From positions 1 through 11,284 of the forward strand of contig SLAE01000027.1 of NCBI GenBank assembly GCA_007127015.1: 11,284 bases of DNA. Direction: 5' to 3'. Positions 1 through 6,545 of the stretch are shown piece by piece. The notes beneath the pieces are model-generated. The model made no database searches. It saw only the letters and a list, made by a program, of their open reading frames with translations, and was not told the origin of the DNA. The DNA is from Desulfonatronospira sp. GTDB taxonomy: Bacteria > Desulfobacterota > Desulfovibrionia > Desulfovibrionales > Desulfonatronovibrionaceae. Within the stretch, counting starts at the first letter, position 1. Every line of letters starts with the position of its first letter. A program made the translations under genes and the position numbers.

Positions 1-552
1 CTTCATGAAGATTAAATCCTAAACGGGAAAAAAATAAATGACAAGACTGGCTGACCGGCTTATTCTCGGAAATTGATCACTCAATTATGCTAAAAGCGTG
101 GAGCTGAACTCGATTTGATTCATGGCTAATTGAGAGACATCAAATGGTTTGATATGTATATTTTTTTGCCTGCCCACTGTTTGGCCCGGTTAAATGCAAG
201 CATGAGCAGCAATAGATCTTTGCAGTCATTGATAAAGGTTTAGCGAATCTCCAATTATAGTCCCACAGTAGTCTAACCGAGAGATACAGTAAGTGATTTT
301 TTTAAAGATAATTTGACATTTTTTCTATTGAGAGTTACCAAGCTTTACTTGGAAGATTTTCACAGATGCTTTTCAGGTTTGAAAAGAGGCGTTTCAGCAC
401 ACAATGCCTGCCTGGATAACCTTGTCGAGTTGCATAAATCACATTTGTTAATACTCAAGAGGTATATCATCAGTGCAAGATATCTTCAACAGCCTGGAAA
501 GCTTTTTAATTTGACCCATCTAACAGAATCATCTTCAAAAGAGGAGGATCAT
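1..552. other. Gene-free region upstream of the aminotransferase gene
   Basis: I see no convincing gene here on either strand. The stretch is AT-rich and holds several short perfect inverted repeats: CTTCATGAAG (1-10, at the window edge), AATTGA/TCAATT around TCAC (71-86), ATCAAA/TTTGAT around TGG (139-153, with a run of seven T at 161-167), CTTTTCA/TGAAAAG around GGTT (369-386) and AAGATATCTT (477-486). The reading frame of the downstream aminotransferase is open back to about 313, but those 80 residues do not resemble the family, and a strong ribosome binding site sits directly before the ATG at 553. It probably holds the promoter and a long leader for the aminotransferase-serA pair; some of it could be the downstream flank of a gene before the window. 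Confidence 0.6.
313..341 (+). promoter_or_regulatory. Candidate sigma-70 promoter for the aminotransferase-serA unit
   Basis: A perfect -35 hexamer TTGACA lies at 313-318. Seventeen bases later is TACCAA (336-341), which matches only three of six -10 positions. If used, it would give a leader of roughly 200 bases before the ATG at 553. The weak -10 makes this a tentative call. Confidence 0.22.
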
Positions 553-1683
553 ATGCAAAGCCCGTTTCCGGAGTTGCAACTTTTCATCACAGGCCCCACT
601 TATGTACGGCCTGAGGTTCGCCAGGCAGGCATGTGGCCTGAGTTTGGACACCGGGATTCAGAAAATCGCAAGCGTTTTGAGCCGATCATGAAAAACCTGA
701 TGAACCTGGCCCAGGCCCCGGAAGATTACCAGGTCATCATCTTTAACGGCAGCGGCACCACTGCTATGGAGGCGTCCTTAAGATCTCTGGTTGCAGATGG
801 TGAAACCGTACTCAATCTATCGGTAGGAGCTTTTGGAGATTTATACCACAAGCTGGCTGTGGTCAACGGAAAACAGGCGGTACAATTCAAGTTCGAACCC
901 GGTACCTGCATTGATCTCAACAGACTGCAAAATGCCCTAAGCGAACACAAACCGGCTGTGGTCACTCTTACCCATAACGAGACCTCAACCGGGGTGGTCA
1001 ATGACATTGAGGCGGCCTGTAAACTTATCCATGATGCAGGAGCTTTGGCACTTATCGACGGCATCAGTATTTTTGGCGGATCGCCCTCTGACATCAGCAA
1101 GACCCGCTGCGCGATGTACTCCACTTCGACCCAAAAAAGTTTAGGCCTTCCCGCGGGATTCGGAATAGCTTTTGTCAGCCCCGAGGCCATGGCCAAAGCT
1201 GAAAAGGTCACTAACAGGGGACTTATTTCCGACATATTATCACAGATTCCCAGAGCTTCAAAATTTCAGACGCTGACCACACCCAATTGCACTCTGGCCA
1301 ATCAGATGTATGCCCAGCTTGAGTATATCGTCAATCAGGAAGGTATAGAAAAGCGCTTCTCAAGGCATCTGGAAATGAGAGACGAGGTGCATTCGTTTGT
1401 GGACGGTTTAAGCGGGTATGAACTTTTCGTGCCTGAAGGCAGTCGTTCGCCTACTTTGACCACTGTACGTGTTCCCGAAAGTATTACTGCGGCTAAACTT
1501 AAAGAGATCAAGGAAAAGATACGGGAAAGGGGCTATCTTTTTGATCCGGGTTATGGAAAATTAAACGACGCCCTTGAACAGATCGGGGCAAGACCGGTTT
1601 TTCGCATTGGACATATGGGCGATATTAACATGGATATGCTCAGCAACTATTTGAAAATTCTTAAAGAAATCTTGCCCGCATAA
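553..1683 (+). CDS. PLP-dependent class V aminotransferase (AGAT/SerC-like), probable serine pathway transaminase
   Basis: This 376-residue protein is a fold-type I, class V aminotransferase of the alanine-glyoxylate / serine-pyruvate group. It begins with the group's typical FITGPT...V motif (residues 11-19) and a GHRD segment near 32. A glycine-rich PLP-phosphate loop (NGSGTTAMEA, 65-74) follows, then the PLP-ring aspartate in LIDGIS (Asp169). The Schiff-base lysine is in STQKSLGLPAG (Lys195). Length fits the family. The start at 553 is chosen because GAGGAGG (541-547) lies five bases before it and the conserved sequence begins at once; the frame is open to about 313, but the extra residues look non-coding. 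It lies 71 bases before a phosphoglycerate dehydrogenase gene with no clear terminator between. The pairing suggests it transaminates 3-phosphohydroxypyruvate to phosphoserine in place of classical SerC. Known AGAT-group enzymes also use glyoxylate, pyruvate or oxaloacetate, so the substrate is inferred. Confidence 0.88.
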   Translation: MQSPFPELQLFITGPTYVRPEVRQAGMWPEFGHRDSENRKRFEPIMKNLMNLAQAPEDYQVIIFNGSGTTAMEASLRSLVADGETVLNLSVGAFGDLYHKLAVVNGKQAVQFKFEPGTCIDLNRLQNALSEHKPAVVTLTHNETSTGVVNDIEAACKLIHDAGALALIDGISIFGGSPSDISKTRCAMYSTSTQKSLGLPAGFGIAFVSPEAMAKAEKVTNRGLISDILSQIPRASKFQTLTTPNCTLANQMYAQLEYIVNQEGIEKRFSRHLEMRDEVHSFVDGLSGYELFVPEGSRSPTLTTVRVPESITAAKLKEIKEKIRERGYLFDPGYGKLNDALEQIGARPVFRIGHMGDINMDMLSNYLKILKEILPA

Positions 1684-1754
1684 GGCATGACACTACTGGC
1701 TTCCTGTGGGAGCATTAGTTTCTGGTTTTCATACAAAAAAGGAGAGTATTGATT

Positions 1755-2939
1755 ATGAGGATACTGGCCAATGACGGTTTAGTGGAAGAAGCAGTTGAAT
1801 ATCTGCGCCGCGAGGGTTTCAGCGTAGATACCGAGAAACGGGATCACGATGATCTTCTGGGTGATCTGCCGGACTTTGACGCCCTTCTGGTGCGCAGCGC
1901 CACTAAGGTTACCCGGGATCTCATAGAGGCAGCGACCACAAGAAAAGGCAAGCTGAAAATAATCGGGCGCGGTGGAGTAGGTACAGACAACATTGATCTG
2001 AAAGCAGCCAAAGAGCGTGGAGTAGTGGTTAAATTCGCTCCCCACGGAAATATCAACGCCACAGCCGAACACGTTATAGGGCTCATGTTCGCCATCGCAC
2101 GCAAGGTTCCTTTTGCCCATCACACTCTAAAGTCCGGTGTATGGCACAAGGCCCGTTTCAAGGGGGTGGAGCTGCAGGGAAGGACGCTCGGCCTTATCGG
2201 CTGCGGCCGGATCGGACAGGCAGTGGCTGTCAAGGCCAAAAACCTGGGCATGAAAGTAGTTGGTTTTGACATGCAAAAATGGATGGATACAGATGTGGAT
2301 TATCTTGATTCCATAGACCATGTGCTGGATGTAGCTGATTTTGTCAGCATCAATACCGGAGGAAAATCGTGTCTGATCAGGGGTCCGGAGCTTGAGCGCA
2401 TGAAGAGCAGTGCTTTTCTCATCAATGCCTCCAGAGGAGTAAACGTCGAGGAAGACGCTCTTTATGACGCCCTGAAGAACGGAAGAATAGCCGGAGCAGC
2501 CATGGATGTCTATGAGAATGAACCGAAACGTGAAGGTGAGCCATTTACCAGCAAACTTGCAGAGCTGGACAATGTTGTACTCAGCGCGCACCTGGGCGCC
2601 TCAACTGCCAATGCGTCACGCAAAACAGGCATGGAGATTTCCAAGGTTGTCTGCAAATATCTTAAATACGGAGATTTCTGTCAGTCGGTCAATGTCGGGC
2701 CTACTGTGGTTGATGAAGGCATCGACCTGTATACGATTTTCATCACTCATGTGGACAGGCCGGGTATGTTCGGCAAGTTTGGAACCGCCTTTGGAGAGAT
2801 GGGAGTTAATATTCAGGAAAACAATTCCCGACGTCTGGACGGCTATGCCCAGACTATATATACCATCCAGGAAAAACCGACTCAGGAAATGCAGGATCAG
2901 TTGCTGACCATAGAAGGGGTGCACCGGGTGGTGTATTGA
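1755..2939 (+). CDS. serA: D-3-phosphoglycerate dehydrogenase, short form with C-terminal ACT domain
   Basis: It oxidises 3-phosphoglycerate to 3-phosphohydroxypyruvate with NAD, the first committed step of serine synthesis, in the cytosol. The 394 residues show an N-terminal substrate domain (GRGGVGTDNID, 71-81) and the NAD-binding GLIGCGRIG (146-154). The catalytic residues are Arg227 (NASRG), Glu256 (ENEP) and His279 (SAHLGAST); their spacings of 29 and 23 equal those of E. coli SerA. An ACT domain from about 325 to the end (HVDRPGMFGKFG) is the usual site of serine feedback inhibition. The loop before the catalytic Arg reads VSINTGG instead of the common HTPLT form, as in a known short subfamily. 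The ATG at 1755 follows GGAGAG (1741-1746); a TTG at 1749 is less likely. It is the second gene of the pair with the class V aminotransferase and ends at a strong terminator. Other 2-hydroxyacid dehydrogenases share the fold, but the ACT domain and the neighbour favour SerA. Confidence 0.9.
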   Translation: MRILANDGLVEEAVEYLRREGFSVDTEKRDHDDLLGDLPDFDALLVRSATKVTRDLIEAATTRKGKLKIIGRGGVGTDNIDLKAAKERGVVVKFAPHGNINATAEHVIGLMFAIARKVPFAHHTLKSGVWHKARFKGVELQGRTLGLIGCGRIGQAVAVKAKNLGMKVVGFDMQKWMDTDVDYLDSIDHVLDVADFVSINTGGKSCLIRGPELERMKSSAFLINASRGVNVEEDALYDALKNGRIAGAAMDVYENEPKREGEPFTSKLAELDNVVLSAHLGASTANASRKTGMEISKVVCKYLKYGDFCQSVNVGPTVVDEGIDLYTIFITHVDRPGMFGKFGTAFGEMGVNIQENNSRRLDGYAQTIYTIQEKPTQEMQDQLLTIEGVHRVVY

Positions 2940-2964
2940 TTATTCATCCTGCCTGACTATCATT

Positions 2965-2999
2965 AAAGGCCGTGAATGTTTCAGTTCACGGCCTTTTTT
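2965..2999 (+). terminator. Rho-independent terminator after serA
   Basis: A perfect 12-base-pair stem (2965-2976 with 2985-2996) encloses an eight-base loop and is followed by a T run to 2999. It starts 25 bases after the serA stop. The stop codon of the convergent small membrane gene (2998-3000) lies at its edge, so the same hairpin may also stop that transcript, although the T run on the minus strand is only three bases. Confidence 0.9.
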
Positions 3000-3216
3000 A
3001 TCTGGTTTTGTAAAGAATCACCCCGGTAAAGATGAGGGCAACAGGCAGTGCTATGATAATGCCTCCCAGCAGTCCGCCGACAATGCAAAGAATCAGTCCG
3101 CTCTTGGCATGCCGGTGCATTCCGTAGACGCTTCCGACAAGATAAGGGATCAGTCCGCAACCCAGACCAATTAAAAAACTGACAATTACGAAATAAATAA
3201 TATGCGTATCGTTCAT
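2998..3216 (-). CDS. Small two-helix membrane protein of unknown function
   Basis: A 72-residue protein that I do not recognise. It has two hydrophobic segments, about residues 7-30 and 41-68, joined by a short loop with His and Lys (GMHRHAKSG) and ending in a basic tail (YKTR). The second helix is glycine-rich (GGLLGG), as in tightly packed helices. A good ribosome binding site, GGGAGG (plus-strand 3226-3231), lies nine bases before the ATG, which argues that it is translated. It starts 66 bases after the PspC-domain gene on the same strand, probably in one transcript, so a role in the inner membrane alongside that protein is a guess from context. No signal peptidase site or catalytic motif is visible. 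Confidence 0.72.
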   Translation of the reverse strand: MNDTHIIYFVIVSFLIGLGCGLIPYLVGSVYGMHRHAKSGLILCIVGGLLGGIIIALPVALIFTGVILYKTR

Positions 3217-3282
3217 TAATATCAGCCTCCCGGGAGCAGATCATCAGTTTTTTGTAAGGCAGGCAGCCATGAACGAACTCTC

Positions 3283-3714
3283 TCAACCCGCCTTGATTAT
3301 TCCGGTTATGATAAAAAGAGTAGCCGGCAGAAGGAGAAAAAAAGAGGGTACAGTCATAAGTAAAAACACGAGCCGTTCCGGAGCAAACAGGGCCAGGGCC
3401 AGCAGGGGAACCAGATTAACCCCTATTCCGAGCATGGTATAGTTATAAAATATTTTAATTTTTCCGGCTTTTAAATCCTGCTCCTCATCGTTAAGCTCAC
3501 GCTCAGGCGCGGGCATGCTCAGCCATAAAAGCAGGTATATCAGAACCGGAGCCACGGATGCAGACAATCCTATGGCCGGGAGGAAACTCAACAAAACAAA
3601 GGCCAGAAAAAAAAGCACACGCAGAAGCGACTTATTAATTTTGAAGCGATGGGCAATTCCTGCCAGTACACCTCCCAACAGAGCTTCGTGTGTTCTTCTG
3701 TAAGTGCTTAGCAT
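3283..3714 (-). CDS. PspC-domain inner-membrane protein
   Basis: The 143-residue protein opens with a PspC domain: YRRTHEALLGGVLAGIAHRFKINKSLLR (written here as two parts, YRRTHEALLGGVLAGI and AHRFKINKSLLR, residues 5-32) matches the family's 'GV.gGla..f.i...l.R' signature, followed by a hydrophobic segment (33-68). A short charged linker (70-88, rich in Glu, Asp and Lys) leads to two more probable membrane helices (about 92-110 and 115-139). In enterobacteria PspC belongs to the phage-shock response to inner-membrane stress; many short PspC-domain proteins outside that system have no assigned role, and no pspA or pspB is present here. The start has only a poor ribosome binding site (AACAAAAAGAC before ATG), but the domain begins at once. 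It precedes the small two-helix membrane protein, probably as one operon. Confidence 0.8.
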   Translation of the reverse strand: MLSTYRRTHEALLGGVLAGIAHRFKINKSLLRVLFFLAFVLLSFLPAIGLSASVAPVLIYLLLWLSMPAPERELNDEEQDLKAGKIKIFYNYTMLGIGVNLVPLLALALFAPERLVFLLMTVPSFFLLLPATLFIITGIIKAG

Positions 3715-3898
3715 GTCTTTTTGTTTGGGCGGTTATTTAAATGGCTGGCAGGCAGCTTTACCAGACTGTCATCCTTAGACAACAGGTCTTCATGTCGAGG
3801 TGAACAAATACAGCCGATTGCGAGTTCATATGATTCATCCGCGCGGGAGGTTCGAATCAGCCGAATAGTTATACCAAGTCTAATGCATAGGCAAGCAG

Positions 3899-4174
3899 TT
3901 ATTCGAGAAGAAAATGCTTGCTCACCTTTCGGGTAATCTTCCAGGTGCAGGACATGCCTTTTGGAAAAGTGACCAGATCCCCGGCCTTGATCATTACTAT
4001 TTGACCGCCTTCACAAATCACCTGTACTTCGCCCTGGACTATGTAACATGTTTCCTGCTGATCATAATGCCAGGGAAACTCGGATTCTTTTTCACCCCAC
4101 ATAGGCCAGTTGCTCACCCTTAATTCTTCCAGCTCTTCCTGTGGCGGATTGCGTTTAATTTTAATCTCCTGCAT
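3899..4174 (-). CDS. Small cupin protein, DUF861/Cupin_3-like (COG3450 type)
   Basis: This 91-residue single-domain beta-barrel protein matches the DUF861 cupin pattern: WHYDQQETCYIVQGEVQV (35-52), then AGDLVTFPKGMSCTW (64-78). The family includes the cupin half of ureidoglycine aminohydrolase and EutQ-like proteins, but most members have no known substrate. Of the classic cupin metal ligands, His36 and Glu41 are candidates; the histidine expected in the second motif is missing (MSCTW), so metal binding is doubtful. The start has a clear AAGGAG (plus-strand 4183-4188) eight bases upstream. It begins 23 bases after the end of the SixA-like phosphatase gene, so the two are very likely co-transcribed. 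A small-molecule or sugar-binding role is possible but cannot be decided here. Confidence 0.82.
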   Translation of the reverse strand: MQEIKIKRNPPQEELEELRVSNWPMWGEKESEFPWHYDQQETCYIVQGEVQVICEGGQIVMIKAGDLVTFPKGMSCTWKITRKVSKHFLLE

Positions 4175-4197
4175 GTTTGCTTCTCCTTAATCTTAGT

Positions 4198-4647
4198 TCA
4201 TTCAATCCGAGGCATCAGGCACCATTTAATGTGCCAGCCCTGATCCTCTTTTTCCAGGCATATGATCGCCCCGTTTTGAAATTTGATCACACGTTTTTCC
4301 GGGTCTTCAGCCACCAGCAAATTTGCCAGCCGTTCAAGAAAAGGCAGATGACCAACCAGCATGATCCGGTCCTCGATTTTTTGAGCCCAGGGCAGCACAT
4401 CGTCCAAAGGATTCAAGTTTTCACCGGTCTGAGTGCCTTGGGCAGGCCTAAGAAAATCAGCTATTATTTCAGCTGTCCGGGTCGATCTTTTCTTTCCACT
4501 GTGGATAATAACACTGGTTTGAACTTTATAAGCACCGGCTGTTTGAGCCATACGTCTAACTTCATCTTCACCTTCTGATGTGAGAGACTTCCTGGGGTCC
4601 TCTTCTTTTGGCTTGCTTTTCCCGTGCTGGACCAGATAGATCTGCAT
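4198..4647 (-). CDS. SixA-like histidine phosphatase superfamily protein (COG2062 type)
   Basis: A 149-residue cytosolic protein of the histidine phosphatase (phosphoglycerate-mutase-like) superfamily, closest to SixA, which dephosphorylates phosphohistidine on signalling or phosphotransfer proteins. The phospho-accepting histidine is His8, in YLVQHGKS. A DPRKSLTSEG segment (17-26) matches the SixA 'D..R.LT..G' region. Arg54 in HSGKKRSTRTAE fits the second phosphate-pocket arginine, and His100 in LVGHLPF the second catalytic histidine. The first motif is QHG, not RHG, so one phosphate-binding arginine is replaced by Gln7; such QHG variants resemble homologues in Desulfovibrio-like genomes, but activity is uncertain. 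AGAGG (plus-strand 4654-4658) precedes the ATG by six bases. The cupin gene follows 23 bases downstream. The substrate is unknown; a role as a serine-pathway phosphatase is conceivable but unsupported. Confidence 0.85.
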   Translation of the reverse strand: MQIYLVQHGKSKPKEEDPRKSLTSEGEDEVRRMAQTAGAYKVQTSVIIHSGKKRSTRTAEIIADFLRPAQGTQTGENLNPLDDVLPWAQKIEDRIMLVGHLPFLERLANLLVAEDPEKRVIKFQNGAIICLEKEDQGWHIKWCLMPRIE

Positions 4648-4809
4648 GCCTCACCTCTAAGCCATGTAATTATGTGAAATAACGTAAAGAATTTATTGGG
4701 TTTATAATTAAATATTAAGCACCAGCACCCAAGGCGCAAGAAGCATCGAGAGTCAATAATCTGATTTTGCAGGCTTGACTTTCAATCCTGCTTATGCATT
4801 GTTTTCAGA
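4648..4809. promoter_or_regulatory. AT-rich divergent intergenic region, probable back-to-back promoters
   Basis: This region separates the minus-strand phosphatase-cupin pair from the plus-strand GNAT-TraB gene. It contains a perfect TATAAT on the plus strand (4703-4708) within an AT-rich block (4691-4718), but no good -35 at the right distance. A TTGACT lies at 4775-4780, too close to the start at 4810 to pair well with a -10. Promoters for both directions are expected here; their exact positions are not resolved. Confidence 0.35.
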
Positions 4810-6534
4810 ATGAAAAAAGAGTCGACTTCAATAATTACTGATAAATTCATCCTGGGTCCCATTCTTATTCAGGATACTTCAGATATTCTTCAAACAGCTT
4901 TCGTGCCTGAACACTCGGTCGATTTCATGCGGGCCATGTCCGGAGGCGAGCCGTTTATGGTCCATGATTACTTGTTTCTGGCCGGGGAGGACTGGCTGAT
5001 GGCCATAGGTTATCCTCTACACGGAAAATTTGATGCCGGCAGTTTTGAACAGGCTCTAAACCAGACCCTCAGTCGGATAAGACCTGCCAGATGCTGGTCG
5101 GTCAGTCCAGAGCCTCTGCCGCACCTGTCGGATTGTGTCCTGGAAAGTGATCATTATTATCTTCTGCATTCAGATGTTCAGATCCATCCTCGGCTTCTTA
5201 GGCTGGCCGGGAAAGCTGCCGGATTTTTGCGGGTGGAAGCCGGGAGGGAATTTTCCTCTGAACACCGGCTCTTATGGAAAGAGTTTGCGAAGAGAAAAGA
5301 ACTGCCGGAAAGGGTCTCTTCCATGTTCAGCAAGTCCAGGCATGTCGTTGCCGGAGCACATGATCTGACCTTGCTCAATGCCTGGGATGAAAAAGGCAGC
5401 CTGGCTGCCTGTCTGCTTTTGGATCTTGCCCCCCGCAGATTTGCCAGTTATCTGATTGGAGCTTATTCCCGCCGAAACTATATACCACATGCCACTGATC
5501 TGCTTTTCATGGAAATGCTGTCCATGTGCCGGAGACTGGGAAAGGAATTTATTCATCTGGGTCTGGGCGTGAATCCTGGAATCCTGCGCTTCAAGCTCAA
5601 GTGGGGTGCTGAAAGGGCATGGCCCTATAAGCTGGCCGCCTGGAAAAACAAGCAAGGTATAAGAAGAACTCCAGATCCTGCTGAGTCGCTTCCATTCATG
5701 GAAGACAAGTTAAAGTTTTTCATGAATCTGCCGGAACAGCGTAAACTGACCATGCTCTGGGAGCTGGAAAAAGACGGACGCATAAGCTGGATTGCAGGAG
5801 CATCTCATTTTTCGCGCTTCAGTTTCAGGCTGCACTTGAAAAGGATCCTCCATGAGGTTGATACCGTGCTTTGTGAAGGACCTCTGGACCAGGTGAATAT
5901 GGATTTAATTGCCGAAGTGGGCAAGCATCCGGATCAGAATGCTCCTCGTCTTGCTTCTTTTTTGAGCAGCCAGGAAATCAGGGAGCTGGAGAAAACAGTT
6001 TGCGGCTTCGGGTTCTGGTCCAGATTCATCAGCCGGGACAGTCCTGCCCATGGAAACGTAAGGAATATTCTGAACAAAACCAGGCACTGGTATGCTTTTT
6101 TTGCGTTGTGGTCCCAGTTTTTAAGGCGGCAAGGATGGAAACAGTCCGTTGATCTGGAAGCCTGGAACACGTCCAAGGAGATGGGCAAATTTGTACTGGG
6201 CATGGAAACAATTCATGAACAGTTAAGAACAATGGAAAGCATCCCTTTGGACAGGGTGGTCAGGTTTATCAAAAATTGCAGAGAGTGGCGCAGCTTGAGC
6301 AGGCATTTTGAGCGTTATTATTTGAAAGGTGAACTGGAAAACATGTTCGGGACCAGTGCCGAGTTTCCATCCAGGACGGAAATGGTCATTGATCGCCGGG
6401 ACGAGCTTTTTCTAAAGAGAATGATTCCTTTTTTGAACCAGGGCCGCTGTGCGGTATTTGTGGGCACCGCGCACATGCTCAACCTGAGAGGCATGTTGAA
6501 AAAAGCGGGATTCAGGGTCAGGAGAAGCAGATAA
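4810..6534 (+). CDS. Two-domain protein: FemAB/GNAT-like acyltransferase fused to a TraB/GumN-family domain
   Basis: The 574-residue protein has two parts. Residues 1 to about 283 look like a GNAT-fold acyltransferase of the FemAB/BioF2 or DUF2156 kind: GAYSRRNYIPHATDLLFME (217-235), then a helix and FIHLGLGVNPGILRFKLKWG (247-266), matching the 'G...FK..wG' end of that fold. These enzymes move acyl or aminoacyl groups onto small molecules, peptides or lipids. Residues 310-574 match TraB/PrgY/GumN: MLWELEKDGRISWIAGASH (315-333), the acidic CEGPLD (355-360), GKFVLGMETIHEQL (459-472), a paired Arg near 529-530, and a second GxxH motif in FVGTAHMLNLRGML (550-563). TraB relatives include the Tiki Wnt proteases, which use GxxH histidines and a glutamate for metal. 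No signal peptide or membrane helix is seen, so it is probably cytosolic, unlike secreted GumN proteins. The ATG at 4810 lacks a clear ribosome binding site. It has no co-directional neighbour. Substrate is unknown. Confidence 0.8.
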   Translation: MKKESTSIITDKFILGPILIQDTSDILQTAFVPEHSVDFMRAMSGGEPFMVHDYLFLAGEDWLMAIGYPLHGKFDAGSFEQALNQTLSRIRPARCWSVSPEPLPHLSDCVLESDHYYLLHSDVQIHPRLLRLAGKAAGFLRVEAGREFSSEHRLLWKEFAKRKELPERVSSMFSKSRHVVAGAHDLTLLNAWDEKGSLAACLLLDLAPRRFASYLIGAYSRRNYIPHATDLLFMEMLSMCRRLGKEFIHLGLGVNPGILRFKLKWGAERAWPYKLAAWKNKQGIRRTPDPAESLPFMEDKLKFFMNLPEQRKLTMLWELEKDGRISWIAGASHFSRFSFRLHLKRILHEVDTVLCEGPLDQVNMDLIAEVGKHPDQNAPRLASFLSSQEIRELEKTVCGFGFWSRFISRDSPAHGNVRNILNKTRHWYAFFALWSQFLRRQGWKQSVDLEAWNTSKEMGKFVLGMETIHEQLRTMESIPLDRVVRFIKNCREWRSLSRHFERYYLKGELENMFGTSAEFPSRTEMVIDRRDELFLKRMIPFLNQGRCAVFVGTAHMLNLRGMLKKAGFRVRRSR

Positions 6535-6545
6535 GGTACAATTGA

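Noticed and set aside
38..76. 12-codon ORF near the start of the window
   Set aside because: Only a purine-rich stretch precedes it, and there is no sign of attenuation or of an adjacent gene it could regulate.
180..200. Sigma-54-like promoter (TGGCCC...TGCA)
   Set aside because: The GG-to-GC spacing is one base longer than the required value and the -24 element is imperfect.
313..552. N-terminal 80-residue extension of the aminotransferase from a TTG start
   Set aside because: The added residues do not match the family, the TTG is part of a likely -35 box, and a strong ribosome binding site precedes the ATG at 553.
726..1235. 169-codon open frame antisense to the aminotransferase gene
   Set aside because: It lies wholly within a well-supported gene on the other strand and its translation shows no recognisable domain; a shadow frame.
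1699..1713. Six-pair hairpin (GCTTCC/GGGAGC) between the aminotransferase and serA genes
   Set aside because: The stem is short with one G-T pair and there is no immediate T run, so it is not a convincing terminator.
2127..2591. 154-codon open frame antisense to serA
   Set aside because: It lies inside serA, whose catalytic and NAD motifs are intact; no independent support.
3845..3865. tRNA-like T-loop sequence GGTTCGAATC
   Set aside because: The flanking bases do not form the five-pair T stem, and no acceptor, D or anticodon arms can be drawn upstream.
3721..3936. 71-codon plus-strand frame over the cupin-PspC gap
   Set aside because: No ribosome binding site and no protein-like pattern; it runs into the end of the cupin gene on the other strand.
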